This document shows positions 1 through 6,467 of a stretch of 9,241 nucleotides of DNA, in pieces (the stretch's first letter is position 1; every line of letters starts with the position of its first letter). Made by a program: the position numbers and the translations under genes. The stretch covers positions 1-9,241 of the forward strand of contig CAMJRV010000071.1 of the NCBI GenBank assembly GCA_946408315.1, in the 5' to 3' direction. The notes below the pieces were generated by a model, which worked only from the letters and a program-made list of their open reading frames with translations, made no database searches and was not told where the DNA came from. The DNA comes from an uncultured Bacillota bacterium. Lineage in GTDB: Bacteria > Bacillota > Clostridia > Peptostreptococcales > Anaerovoracaceae.

Positions 1-1019
1 GCATACGTATGCTGAGAGGATCTCAAAGATTGGTTCCAGACGTCCAGAAACTGGCGGGAATATGCTCCGGTCAGATGATCGAGGAAGGCGATTTTTTTGT
101 ATTCATCGCGGCTTACCTCCAAATCTCCAAGCTCTCTCTTTGCAAACCGGATGATGTACAGATAGATGAGGATAGCATATGCAAGAAACGTTATCGTACC
201 TCCGGCTGCAACCCTTACCGCCAGCTTGTTGACCGGCTCGAACAGCGAGGACTGCTTCTGGGCCGACAGGAAATAGATATCGTCCTGAACATGGAAAGCG
301 ACGTAAATTGACCCCGACTTTTGAAAGATCGTCATATCGTCATCAACTTTTACGATCGCAGCGTCGGACAAGAAATCCCGATATGCGTTCCGATCCAAAA
401 GCTTCATCTCTGCCGCGTCTGTATTAAGGCGATCGAGCTGCTGTGTCAGATCATACACGATGAGATCATAGCCGAGAACCCGGCTCCCGTTCATGACCCG
501 CGAAACCATAATGGCATTTACAGAATGCGGCGCAACAATTATTTTTGATATGGCTTCTGCAGTCTGTCCCTCTGCGATATCCGGGAAAGAACCGTTTGCC
601 GCGCCGGCCGCCCCATACTCCGCGATGACCATTCCATCGACGATGCGCGCTGCCGATACGAGGTGCTCCAGCGCCATAGCGCCATCCCTATACTTCGGCC
701 CGGTGTACGCTTTCAACTCCTCCAGGCTCATCGCTCCATTTTTATAGTCGGTGATGGCATCCTTTATCATCGTCCTGCTCGATAAGCTCTTTGCCCCTTC
801 CAATCCGCGCTGAACGCTGTTTTCAAAAGCGTGGAAACTTGTGCGGGATAGCTGCGTAAAATTATCGGTCAGGCTCTTCTCCAGCTCCGACCTCATCGGC
901 TGGTAGACGAACAGCAGGACAAAAACGATCGCGATAAAAACCGAAAGTGCGAACATTCGATTGACGCGATGAACAAACCTTAACCTGGATATTACCTGGT
1001 ATTCCTTCCGTGAATCCAT
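1..1019 (-). CDS. Membrane sensor diguanylate cyclase, C-terminus cut by window edge
   Basis: The frame is open from the ATG at 1019 to the left edge (339 full codons). Residues 21-39 form a membrane segment, about 41-266 an extracellular sensor region, and 267-290 a second membrane segment. After a short linker the chain enters a GGDEF domain: FLDHLTGAYSR at about 312-322 matches the conserved DxLTGxxNR opening of diguanylate cyclases, which make c-di-GMP from two GTP. The GGEEF active site lies outside the window, so catalytic competence cannot be judged. The sensor region fits an extracellular Cache-like fold by size and layout only; no ligand motif was recognised. The start at 1019 is preceded by GAGAGG at close spacing. 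An in-frame ATG at 1034 is an alternative without a clear ribosome site. The gene follows the chemoreceptor in the same direction after an 88-base gap and is probably in its operon. Confidence 0.85.
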   Translation of the reverse strand, partial: MDSRKEYQVISRLRFVHRVNRMFALSVFIAIVFVLLFVYQPMRSELEKSLTDNFTQLSRTSFHAFENSVQRGLEGAKSLSSRTMIKDAITDYKNGAMSLEELKAYTGPKYRDGAMALEHLVSAARIVDGMVIAEYGAAGAANGSFPDIAEGQTAEAISKIIVAPHSVNAIMVSRVMNGSRVLGYDLIVYDLTQQLDRLNTDAAEMKLLDRNAYRDFLSDAAIVKVDDDMTIFQKSGSIYVAFHVQDDIYFLSAQKQSSLFEPVNKLAVRVAAGGTITFLAYAILIYLYIIRFAKRELGDLEVSRDEYKKIAFLDHLTGAYSRQFLDVWNQSLRSSQHTY

Positions 1020-1050
1020 TGCCTCTCTTCCCATACTCAAATTGCGTCAA

Positions 1051-1093
1051 CCGGCCAGGCGCCTTCCCGACAAGGGGAAGGCTTCCTGACCGG
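1051..1093 (-). promoter_or_regulatory. Strong intercistronic hairpin between chemoreceptor and diguanylate cyclase genes
   Basis: A nearly perfect inverted repeat. The outer arms (1051-1059 and 1085-1093) pair over 9 bp with one G-U on the minus strand. The inner arms (1061-1068 and 1075-1082) pair over 8 bp and close a 6-base loop, with a small AA/G internal bulge. No run of T follows on either strand, so it does not look like a standard Rho-independent terminator. It could be a weak terminator, an RNA stability or processing element that lowers expression of the downstream cyclase relative to the receptor, or a stem controlling access to the next ribosome site. Confidence 0.6.
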
Positions 1094-1107
1094 ATTTACC
1101 GATTTCA

Positions 1108-4100
1108 TCAATATTTATCAAACCGATCGTCGCCCAGATCTATTTTCGGCATATGATCCGTGCCGGTCTTTCCGCCGCCTAAAAGTCTCACATCGCCGGC
1201 GCCCAGAGCAGGAAACTTTCTGAGCTTAAATCTGCCCACCATGTCTTTGAGAATTTCGGCCTGCCCGGAGAGCTCCTCGCTGGACGCCGCGCTTTCCTCC
1301 GCGGTGGCGGCGTTCGTCTGAACGACCTGAGATACCTGATTCAGGCCCGTATTGATCTGGGAAATTCCCATCGCCTGCTCGTTTGAGGATTTTGCAATCT
1401 CAGCAATGATGTCCACCGTCTTGGCAATGCCGCCTACGATTTCATCGAGAGCCTTTGCGGTACTGTTCGCAATATCCGTACCGGCAGCCGATTTTTTAAT
1501 CGAACCCTGGATCAGCTCGGTCGTATTCTTTGCCGCTTCCGCACTTCTCGCCGCAAGTGTCCTTACCTCTTCGGCTACGACCGCGAACCCCTTGCCGTGC
1601 TGTCCCGCTCTGGCCGCCTCAACCGCCGCATTGAGTGCGAGTATGTTGGTCTGGAAAGCGATGTCGTCTATGACTTTGATAATCCTTGAGATGTTGTTGG
1701 AAGACTCGTTGATTTCATTCATCGCCTGAAGCATTTCTGCCATATGGTGATTGCCTTTTTCCGCGTTGTCCTTTACCGCCTGGGTGAGCTCGTTTGCCGT
1801 CCCCGCGTTGGCCGCATTCTCCTTCGTCTTTGCCGCCACCTCACTGACCGAAGCCGTCAGCTCTTCGACCGCGCTCGCCTGTTCCGTAGCGCCCTGGGAC
1901 AACGCCTGGCTTCCGTCGGAAACCTGCTTGGAGCCGATGGAAACCTGATCGGAGGAATTATTGATATCTCCAAGCACCGTATTGAGGGATTCCAGAATCG
2001 TATTGAGGGATTCGGAGATTCTGACAAAGTCTCCGTCGAAAACCTGCACGTGGCTCCTGGACAGATTACCTTCCGCAATTTCTCCGATGACATCAGAGAT
2101 TTCGCCAACCACCTGCTTCAAACTGTTGACCGTACTGTTGACCGCATCGGATAACACTTTAAAATCGCCTTTGTATTCGCCTTTTACCAAAGCATCCAGT
2201 CTGCCTTCCGAAACGGTGTTCATGACGAAGATAACTTCCTTAGTAGGTTTGACTACTGCTTCCACAAGCTGATTTACGCCGCCTACAAGCTCTCCCCAGC
2301 CTCCGGAAAAACCGGAAGCGTCGGCCCTCGTATCGAGCTGCCCTTCCTTGGCCGCATTGATCAGGAGGTTCGTTTCCGTCAAAAGTCCGTTCATGATGTC
2401 GATGCAATTGTTCAGATTGTTCTTGATCTCATTGAAATCTCCGTGATACGTATCCGTGATCTTGGACGGAATATCGCCCTTGCTGATCCGATCCACATAT
2501 TCTGCCGTCACGTTGATCGGTTTTACGAAAGCCTCCACCAGATCGTTCACGCCGCTCACGAGGGTCCCCCAGTCGCCTGTAAACTGTACCGCGTCGGCTC
2601 TGACGTCCAGAGTGCCCTCCCGGGCCGCTTTGATCAGCTTGCTCGTCTCCAAGAGCAGTCCGTTCATCACATCGATGCAGCTGTTGAGATTATTCTTAAT
2701 CGCGTTAAAGTCTCCATAGTACGTATCCGTGATCGCAGGCGGGATATCCCCTTTGCTGATCCGGTCAACATATTCCGCCGTCATATTGATCGGCCCCACA
2801 AAGGCGTCGACCAGGCCGTTGATCCCTTCGATCATATCCTTCCAGGCTCCGTCATATCCGGCCGAATCTCCCCGGCGGTCAAGCTTTCCTTCCCCGACGG
2901 CTTCGATCAGCAGGTTCGTTTCCGCGAGCAGCCCGTTCATCACATTGATACAGCCGTTCAAATTATTCTTGATCTCATTGAAATCACCCTGATACGTATC
3001 CGTTATGACTGGAGGGATATCACCTTTGCTGATCCGGTCAACATATTCCGCCGTCATATTGATCGGCCCCACGAAAGCGTCGATCAGTCCGTTGATTCCA
3101 TCGATCATATCCTTCCAGGCTCCGTCATACCCGGTCGAATCGCCTCTGCGGTCAAGCTTTCCTTCCATCGCGGCCTGAATCAGCTTCTGCACCTCCGAAT
3201 TTAACTCTCTGATCGTTCCGACGGTCTTCTTCAATGCCGGCGCGATTTCATCCCTTTCATCCTTAATTTCAATCTCAGCGGAGACATCGCCGTGAGAAAC
3301 CATATTCATGACGCCGATTACCTTTGCCTGCAGCTCATCGGCAAAGAAGTCCATGTAGCCTCCCATCTGGCCGATTTCATCCTTTGTCTTCAGATTGAGC
3401 CGCTCTCCGAAGTGCCCCACGCTCATCTCCTGTATCATGAACGACGCTCTTTTCAGCGGCTTCGTGATCGACCGGGAGATGAACAGTCCGACCAGGATGG
3501 ACAGCAAAAAGACAGCGGCAATCAGCACGGTCATCAGGATTGCCGTACTCTTAAAAATCCCGGTGTTTTCATCCGATTTTGCCTGCGCATCTTCAAGCTT
3601 CATCGTCATAAAGGCGGCGATGGCATCCTGATACGCCCTGGAGGCGATTCCGGCGGCTCCCTCTTCCGCCAACAGAAGGTTCGCTTCCCCATCCCGATTT
3701 TCCTGAGCCAGCGCAATAACCTTATCGGTTTCCTTCCGGAATGCGTCTCTTGCGGTGATATAACCGTCAAACGCCTCTTTTTCGTTACTGGTAGTCGTTG
3801 CTTCGAGGGATTCCGTAATCTTGTTAATGTTCTCCCTGCGATCCTGAATACGGTCGACAAAGTCCTGGATCTCCTCGGGGGTCTGAGCGACAATCATGTC
3901 TCTGCAGTTTACCCGAACTCTTTGAAATTCTGTCGATATTTCCCCGATCTCAGATATCGGAACCGCCGCGTGTTTAAATAATTCCGTATCATTCTGGTCC
4001 ATCGCCTGCATGTTCAGGATCGCGTAAGTTCCCATTGCAGAAAACATAAGACAAATCAAGATATAACTGATCACTAACTTCCTACCGATTTTTAAATTGG

Positions 4101-4113
4101 CAAACCCTTTCAT
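1108..4113 (-). CDS. Methyl-accepting chemotaxis protein with a long poly-HAMP array (1001 aa)
   Basis: A transmembrane chemoreceptor that would control a CheA-CheW complex. Numbering from the ATG at 4113: membrane segment 12-33; extracellular helical domain about 34-189, of four-helix-bundle type; second membrane segment about 190-213; canonical HAMP with SITKPL near 215-220. Then come ten more HAMP-like modules to about residue 715, followed by the signalling domain. The tip is unmistakable: DDIAFQTNILALNAAVEAAR begins near 816 and GKGFAVVAEEVRTLA follows. Likely methylation helices lie near 742-760 and 935-950. A 35-residue tail follows FKL and ends FDKY. The frame also opens at a TTG at 4131, but the ATG at 4113 has AGGAGG five bases upstream and gives a more usual N-terminus. 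It starts 20 bases after the receiver gene, so the two are almost certainly cotranscribed. It is far longer than the usual 500-700 residues, because of the HAMP array. Confidence 0.95.
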   Translation of the reverse strand: MKGFANLKIGRKLVISYILICLMFSAMGTYAILNMQAMDQNDTELFKHAAVPISEIGEISTEFQRVRVNCRDMIVAQTPEEIQDFVDRIQDRRENINKITESLEATTTSNEKEAFDGYITARDAFRKETDKVIALAQENRDGEANLLLAEEGAAGIASRAYQDAIAAFMTMKLEDAQAKSDENTGIFKSTAILMTVLIAAVFLLSILVGLFISRSITKPLKRASFMIQEMSVGHFGERLNLKTKDEIGQMGGYMDFFADELQAKVIGVMNMVSHGDVSAEIEIKDERDEIAPALKKTVGTIRELNSEVQKLIQAAMEGKLDRRGDSTGYDGAWKDMIDGINGLIDAFVGPINMTAEYVDRISKGDIPPVITDTYQGDFNEIKNNLNGCINVMNGLLAETNLLIEAVGEGKLDRRGDSAGYDGAWKDMIEGINGLVDAFVGPINMTAEYVDRISKGDIPPAITDTYYGDFNAIKNNLNSCIDVMNGLLLETSKLIKAAREGTLDVRADAVQFTGDWGTLVSGVNDLVEAFVKPINVTAEYVDRISKGDIPSKITDTYHGDFNEIKNNLNNCIDIMNGLLTETNLLINAAKEGQLDTRADASGFSGGWGELVGGVNQLVEAVVKPTKEVIFVMNTVSEGRLDALVKGEYKGDFKVLSDAVNSTVNSLKQVVGEISDVIGEIAEGNLSRSHVQVFDGDFVRISESLNTILESLNTVLGDINNSSDQVSIGSKQVSDGSQALSQGATEQASAVEELTASVSEVAAKTKENAANAGTANELTQAVKDNAEKGNHHMAEMLQAMNEINESSNNISRIIKVIDDIAFQTNILALNAAVEAARAGQHGKGFAVVAEEVRTLAARSAEAAKNTTELIQGSIKKSAAGTDIANSTAKALDEIVGGIAKTVDIIAEIAKSSNEQAMGISQINTGLNQVSQVVQTNAATAEESAASSEELSGQAEILKDMVGRFKLRKFPALGAGDVRLLGGGKTGTDHMPKIDLGDDRFDKY
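2365..3183 (-). repeat. Three tandem 273-bp units inside the chemoreceptor gene
   Basis: Units run 3183-2911, 2910-2638 and 2637-2365. Each encodes 91 residues starting LI-x-A-x-x-EG and containing EYVDRISKGDIP and GDF-x-x-IKNNLN. Units 1 and 2 differ at about 14 of 91 residues; unit 3 is more diverged in its first half. A fourth unit starts at 2364 and keeps only its first half in recognisable form. At DNA level positions 2750-2799 and 3023-3072 are identical over 50 bases. Each unit corresponds to two HAMP-like modules. Confidence 0.9.
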
Positions 4114-4118
4114 TTTTC

Positions 4119-4124
4119 CCTCCT
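4119..4124 (-). promoter_or_regulatory. Ribosome binding site that fixes the chemoreceptor start
   Basis: AGGAGG on the minus strand, five bases before the ATG at 4113. The alternative TTG start at 4131 lies upstream of this site, so ribosomes placed here would begin at 4113 and not at the TTG. Confidence 0.85.
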
Positions 4125-4133
4125 GCTTCAAAG

Positions 4134-4508
4134 CTACTTATTTTTTAATATATCTGCTGCAATTGTTCTCAGTTCTGTCAGATTTTCTTTCGAGACATAG
4201 GCGGTACACCCGTCTTTCAGCGCGTCTTCAATTTCTTTCCGGCTGATATCCTCCGACACGATGATAAACGGAGTATCATGGGATTTGCGGTTGCGAATTT
4301 CGAGCGCTTCTAAAGCACTGAAATTCGGCATGGAATGATCGCTGAGGATCAGATCCCATCCGCCGTCTTCCAGAGCCTGACGCAAGGACTGGCCGCTCGA
4401 CACCATCTGATATCGCCGAACTGTAAAGTCGGCCTTTTTCAGTTCTCTGACGTTTAAATCTGCTGAATAAAAAGAATCTTCGACTACAAGCACCGATATT
4501 TCTGTCAT
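4134..4508 (-). CDS. Stand-alone CheY-like response regulator receiver (124 aa)
   Basis: A single receiver domain with no output domain. From the ATG at 4508: acidic pair E10-D11 in VLVVEDS, phosphoacceptor D57 in LILSDHSMP, conserved S85 in FIIVSED and conserved K107 in YVSKEN. All residues needed for phosphotransfer are present. The frame extends further upstream, but that part lies over the end of the GGDEF-EAL gene and reads as low-complexity arginine-rich sequence, so it was excluded. A GTG at 4514 is a possible start, since AGGAG lies at a better distance from it than from the ATG. The gene follows the GGDEF-EAL stop with a 2-base gap and precedes the chemoreceptor by 20 bases, implying translational coupling. 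Whether it is phosphorylated by CheA or by another kinase cannot be told from the sequence. Confidence 0.9.
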   Translation of the reverse strand: MTEISVLVVEDSFYSADLNVRELKKADFTVRRYQMVSSGQSLRQALEDGGWDLILSDHSMPNFSALEALEIRNRKSHDTPFIIVSEDISRKEIEDALKDGCTAYVSKENLTELRTIAADILKNK

Positions 4509-4510
4509 CC

Positions 4511-6241
4511 TCACATTTCTCCTTCTAGAATTGTCCTGATGTTCCGTTCCGGCAACGGCTTGCTGAAGTAGTACCCTTGAATTTTGTGGCAGCCGTGAGA
4601 GATCAGGTAATCCATCTGTTGCTTCGTTTCCACGCCCTCTGCGATGACGCACAGCCCCATGCCTTTCCCGATTGAAATGATCTGACCGGCCAGGGTGCTT
4701 TCCTTCTCCTCGGAGATGATGCTGTCGATAAAGCTCTTGTCCACTTTCAGCGTATTGATCGGGAGCCGCAATAAATAATGCAGGGAGGAATACCCTTTTC
4801 CAAAATCGTCAAGGGCAATCCGCACGCCGTAATGCTGCAGCAATCTCAGCTTCTTTCCGATGATTTCGTAAGACTCCATCAGAATGGATTCCGTAATTTC
4901 CAACTCCAGGCATGCCGGTGCGAGATCCAGCTGAAACAGCACATTCATAACCTCGTCTACAAAGTCTTCCTGCAGAAGCTGGAGGATCGATATGTTGACA
5001 GAAACGCTCAATCCGGGAGATCCGCTTCGGTGAATCTCTTTAATGAAACAGCAGGCATTCGCCAATACCCATTTCCCGATCTCAATAATGCTGTGGGTAT
5101 CCTCGGCAATTTTAATAAACCTTATGGGGGGTACGTCCCCCAATTCCGGGCTCCGCCATCGCAGCAGCGCCTCAAAGCCCGAGATTCTGCCTGTATCCAG
5201 GTCCAGCTGAGGCTGGTAGCAGATGTGGAACTCATCTTTCTCCAGCGCCGTCCGCAAATGTCTCTCCACCACCTTCCATTCCGAAAACGCCTCATTCATC
5301 GTCTGGTCAAAGTAGGCAAACCGGTTCTTTCCTGTTTTCTTCGCACTGTGCAGAGCGTAATCCGCGCACCGGAGCAATTCATCCGGATTGCTGCCATGTT
5401 CGGGGTAAAGGGCTACCCCAACGCTGCTCGTAATTTGGAAAACGCTGTTTCCGATCTGCAGCGGAGTCTTGAAGCTGCCGGTGATCTCAAGCGCGTATCC
5501 GATCAGTTCCTCGGCCCTGCCGTATCCGTTGATATACACGACAAATTCGTCCCCTCCGAACCGGTAAACAGAACCTGCTCCGTTCAGCGCCTGGATCAAT
5601 CGAGTGCCGACGATTTTGAGCAGTCTGTCCCCAAATGACTGTCCCATGGAATCGTTTATGAATTTAAAATTGTCAAGATCGACAAGGAATAGCGTGCCTT
5701 TCCTGCCATCACTGTCTGCAAAGACCTTTGACAGATCTTCATACAATGCCAGCCGGTTCGGCAATCCGGTGAGAATATCATGATAGGCCATATAGCGGAG
5801 TTGTTCCTGATACTCCTTCAGTTCCGTAACATCCGTATGGGAGCCTGCCATCCGGCACACTCTCCCATTTTCATCGAACAGAGCTTTCCCTCTCACCTGA
5901 ATCCAGATATACTGCCCGTCCTTCTTCTGCAGCCGGTAGGTACAGCTGTAATAGGGCGTCTGCTTTTGCTGATGCTCCTTCATGGTCGCGATCGCCGTCG
6001 CGCGGTCGTCGGGATGGATCAGGTCCTGCCAATTATCCATCCGGTTCATGTCCTCCCGCGTATATCCGGTAATTTCAAGCCAGCGGTCCGAAAAATACCG
6101 CTTTTCACCCTGCTCATCCCAGATGCCATCGTTGGTAGCCTCCAGGATCAACCGGTATCTTTCTTCACTTTCGGAAAGCCGTTTTAGGCGCTCCATTCTC
6201 TTCAAAGAGATGCCTTTTTTTCCGTTTCTTTTCCGCATCAT
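4511..6241 (-). CDS. PAS-GGDEF-EAL c-di-GMP turnover protein (576 aa)
   Basis: A cytoplasmic-looking protein with no membrane segment. From the ATG at 6241: PAS domain with PAC extension about 28-140 (FSDRWLEITGY, then the FDENGRV region); GGDEF domain about 150-310 with HDILTGLPNR, DLDNFKFIND and intact GGDEF at 229-233; EAL domain about 322-570 with EALLRW at 357, SVNIS, LEITES, DDFGKGYSS, LKVDKSFI, VIAEGVET and QGYYFSKPL. All usual metal-binding and catalytic residues of an EAL phosphodiesterase are visible. The GGDEF domain lacks the upstream RxxD product-inhibition site. It may therefore make c-di-GMP, hydrolyse it, or use GTP binding to tune the EAL domain. The frame is open to an ATG at 6298, but that start has no ribosome site and would translate a strong hairpin. 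The ATG at 6241 has AAGG nine bases upstream; 6196 is another option. First gene of the receiver-chemoreceptor operon. Confidence 0.93.
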   Translation of the reverse strand: MMRKRNGKKGISLKRMERLKRLSESEERYRLILEATNDGIWDEQGEKRYFSDRWLEITGYTREDMNRMDNWQDLIHPDDRATAIATMKEHQQKQTPYYSCTYRLQKKDGQYIWIQVRGKALFDENGRVCRMAGSHTDVTELKEYQEQLRYMAYHDILTGLPNRLALYEDLSKVFADSDGRKGTLFLVDLDNFKFINDSMGQSFGDRLLKIVGTRLIQALNGAGSVYRFGGDEFVVYINGYGRAEELIGYALEITGSFKTPLQIGNSVFQITSSVGVALYPEHGSNPDELLRCADYALHSAKKTGKNRFAYFDQTMNEAFSEWKVVERHLRTALEKDEFHICYQPQLDLDTGRISGFEALLRWRSPELGDVPPIRFIKIAEDTHSIIEIGKWVLANACCFIKEIHRSGSPGLSVSVNISILQLLQEDFVDEVMNVLFQLDLAPACLELEITESILMESYEIIGKKLRLLQHYGVRIALDDFGKGYSSLHYLLRLPINTLKVDKSFIDSIISEEKESTLAGQIISIGKGMGLCVIAEGVETKQQMDYLISHGCHKIQGYYFSKPLPERNIRTILEGEM

Positions 6242-6262
6242 CAAACAACACCTTGCTTCTCG

Positions 6263-6290
6263 CGAAAAAGAGCCTTTTGGCTCTCTTTCG
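6263..6290 (-). terminator. Leader hairpin, possible attenuator before the GGDEF-EAL gene
   Basis: On the minus strand the arms 6279-6290 and 6263-6274 pair over 12 bp (one G-U) around an AAAA loop. The core AGAGCC/GGCTCT is followed at once by a T run (6265-6269), as in a Rho-independent terminator. The G-U pair would be an A-C mismatch on the other strand, which favours a minus-strand RNA. It lies between the candidate promoter and the preferred start at 6241. A third GGCTC at 6290-6294 could pair with the shared GAGCC at 6279-6283 instead, giving a competing stem. No known riboswitch class was recognised in the leader. Confidence 0.5.
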
Positions 6291-6389
6291 AGCCCCATCT
6301 ATCATCGATAACAGGAGGCTTTCGTCTAACACATCGATTTTTCGTCCCGGCCGACAAGGTACGACACGTCTGTAACCGAGGCTAAGATC

Positions 6390-6419
6390 ATTGTATCGGA
6401 AAAACTTGGAAATTGGCAT
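6390..6419 (-). promoter_or_regulatory. Candidate sigma-A-type promoter for the GGDEF-EAL/chemoreceptor operon
   Basis: The minus strand carries TACAAT (6390-6395, five of six to TATAAT) and, 18 bases upstream, ATGCCA (6414-6419, four of six to TTGACA). It begins just after the terminator of the upstream two-component unit, where a new promoter is expected. Transcription would start near 6383 and give a leader of about 140 bases. The match is moderate and was judged by eye. Confidence 0.4.
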
Positions 6420-6421
6420 GT

Positions 6422-6442
6422 AAAAAAGACGGGAAAATCCCG
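6422..6442 (-). terminator. Rho-independent terminator of the kinase-regulator operon
   Basis: On the minus strand a 5-bp stem CGGGA/TCCCG (6438-6442 with 6430-6434) closes a 3-base loop, followed after two bases by six T (6422-6427). It begins 25 bases after the stop codon of the AraC-type regulator. The stem is short, but position and T run are right for a terminator. Confidence 0.65.
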
Positions 6443-6467
6443 GAAAAATGTCGGTCCGTCACCGTGC

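Noticed and set aside
862..1050. Small minus-strand open frame beginning MTQFEYGKRG
   Set aside because: It lies in a different frame from the membrane cyclase gene, whose open frame, membrane segments and GGDEF opening account for the region.
2443..3204. Long plus-strand open frame (253 codons) and overlapping plus frames at 2456-2992
   Set aside because: They lie wholly antisense to the chemoreceptor repeats and mirror their 273-bp periodicity. They have no recognisable domain or ribosome site, so they are shadows of the repeat coding sequence.
3292..3981. Plus-strand open frame of 229 codons
   Set aside because: Antisense to the sensor region of the chemoreceptor, His/Arg/Gln-rich composition typical of a shadow frame, no domain.
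4509..4652. N-terminal extension of the receiver into the GGDEF-EAL gene
   Set aside because: The extra residues lie over the phosphodiesterase coding end and do not resemble a receiver. The receiver fold begins at the ATG at 4508.
4778..5638. Plus-strand open frame of 286 codons
   Set aside because: Antisense to the GGDEF-EAL gene, whose conserved motifs prove the minus-strand reading.
6242..6298. Longer GGDEF-EAL protein starting at ATG 6298
   Set aside because: No ribosome site precedes it and it would translate the hairpin at 6263-6290. The later ATG at 6241 is preferred, though 6298 is not excluded.
6290..6385. c-di-GMP-I (GEMM) riboswitch upstream of the GGDEF-EAL gene
   Set aside because: A GACGAAAGCC stretch recalls the core, but one base is missing, and the flanking helices, the other conserved core and the tetraloop receptor are not present. 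Not called.
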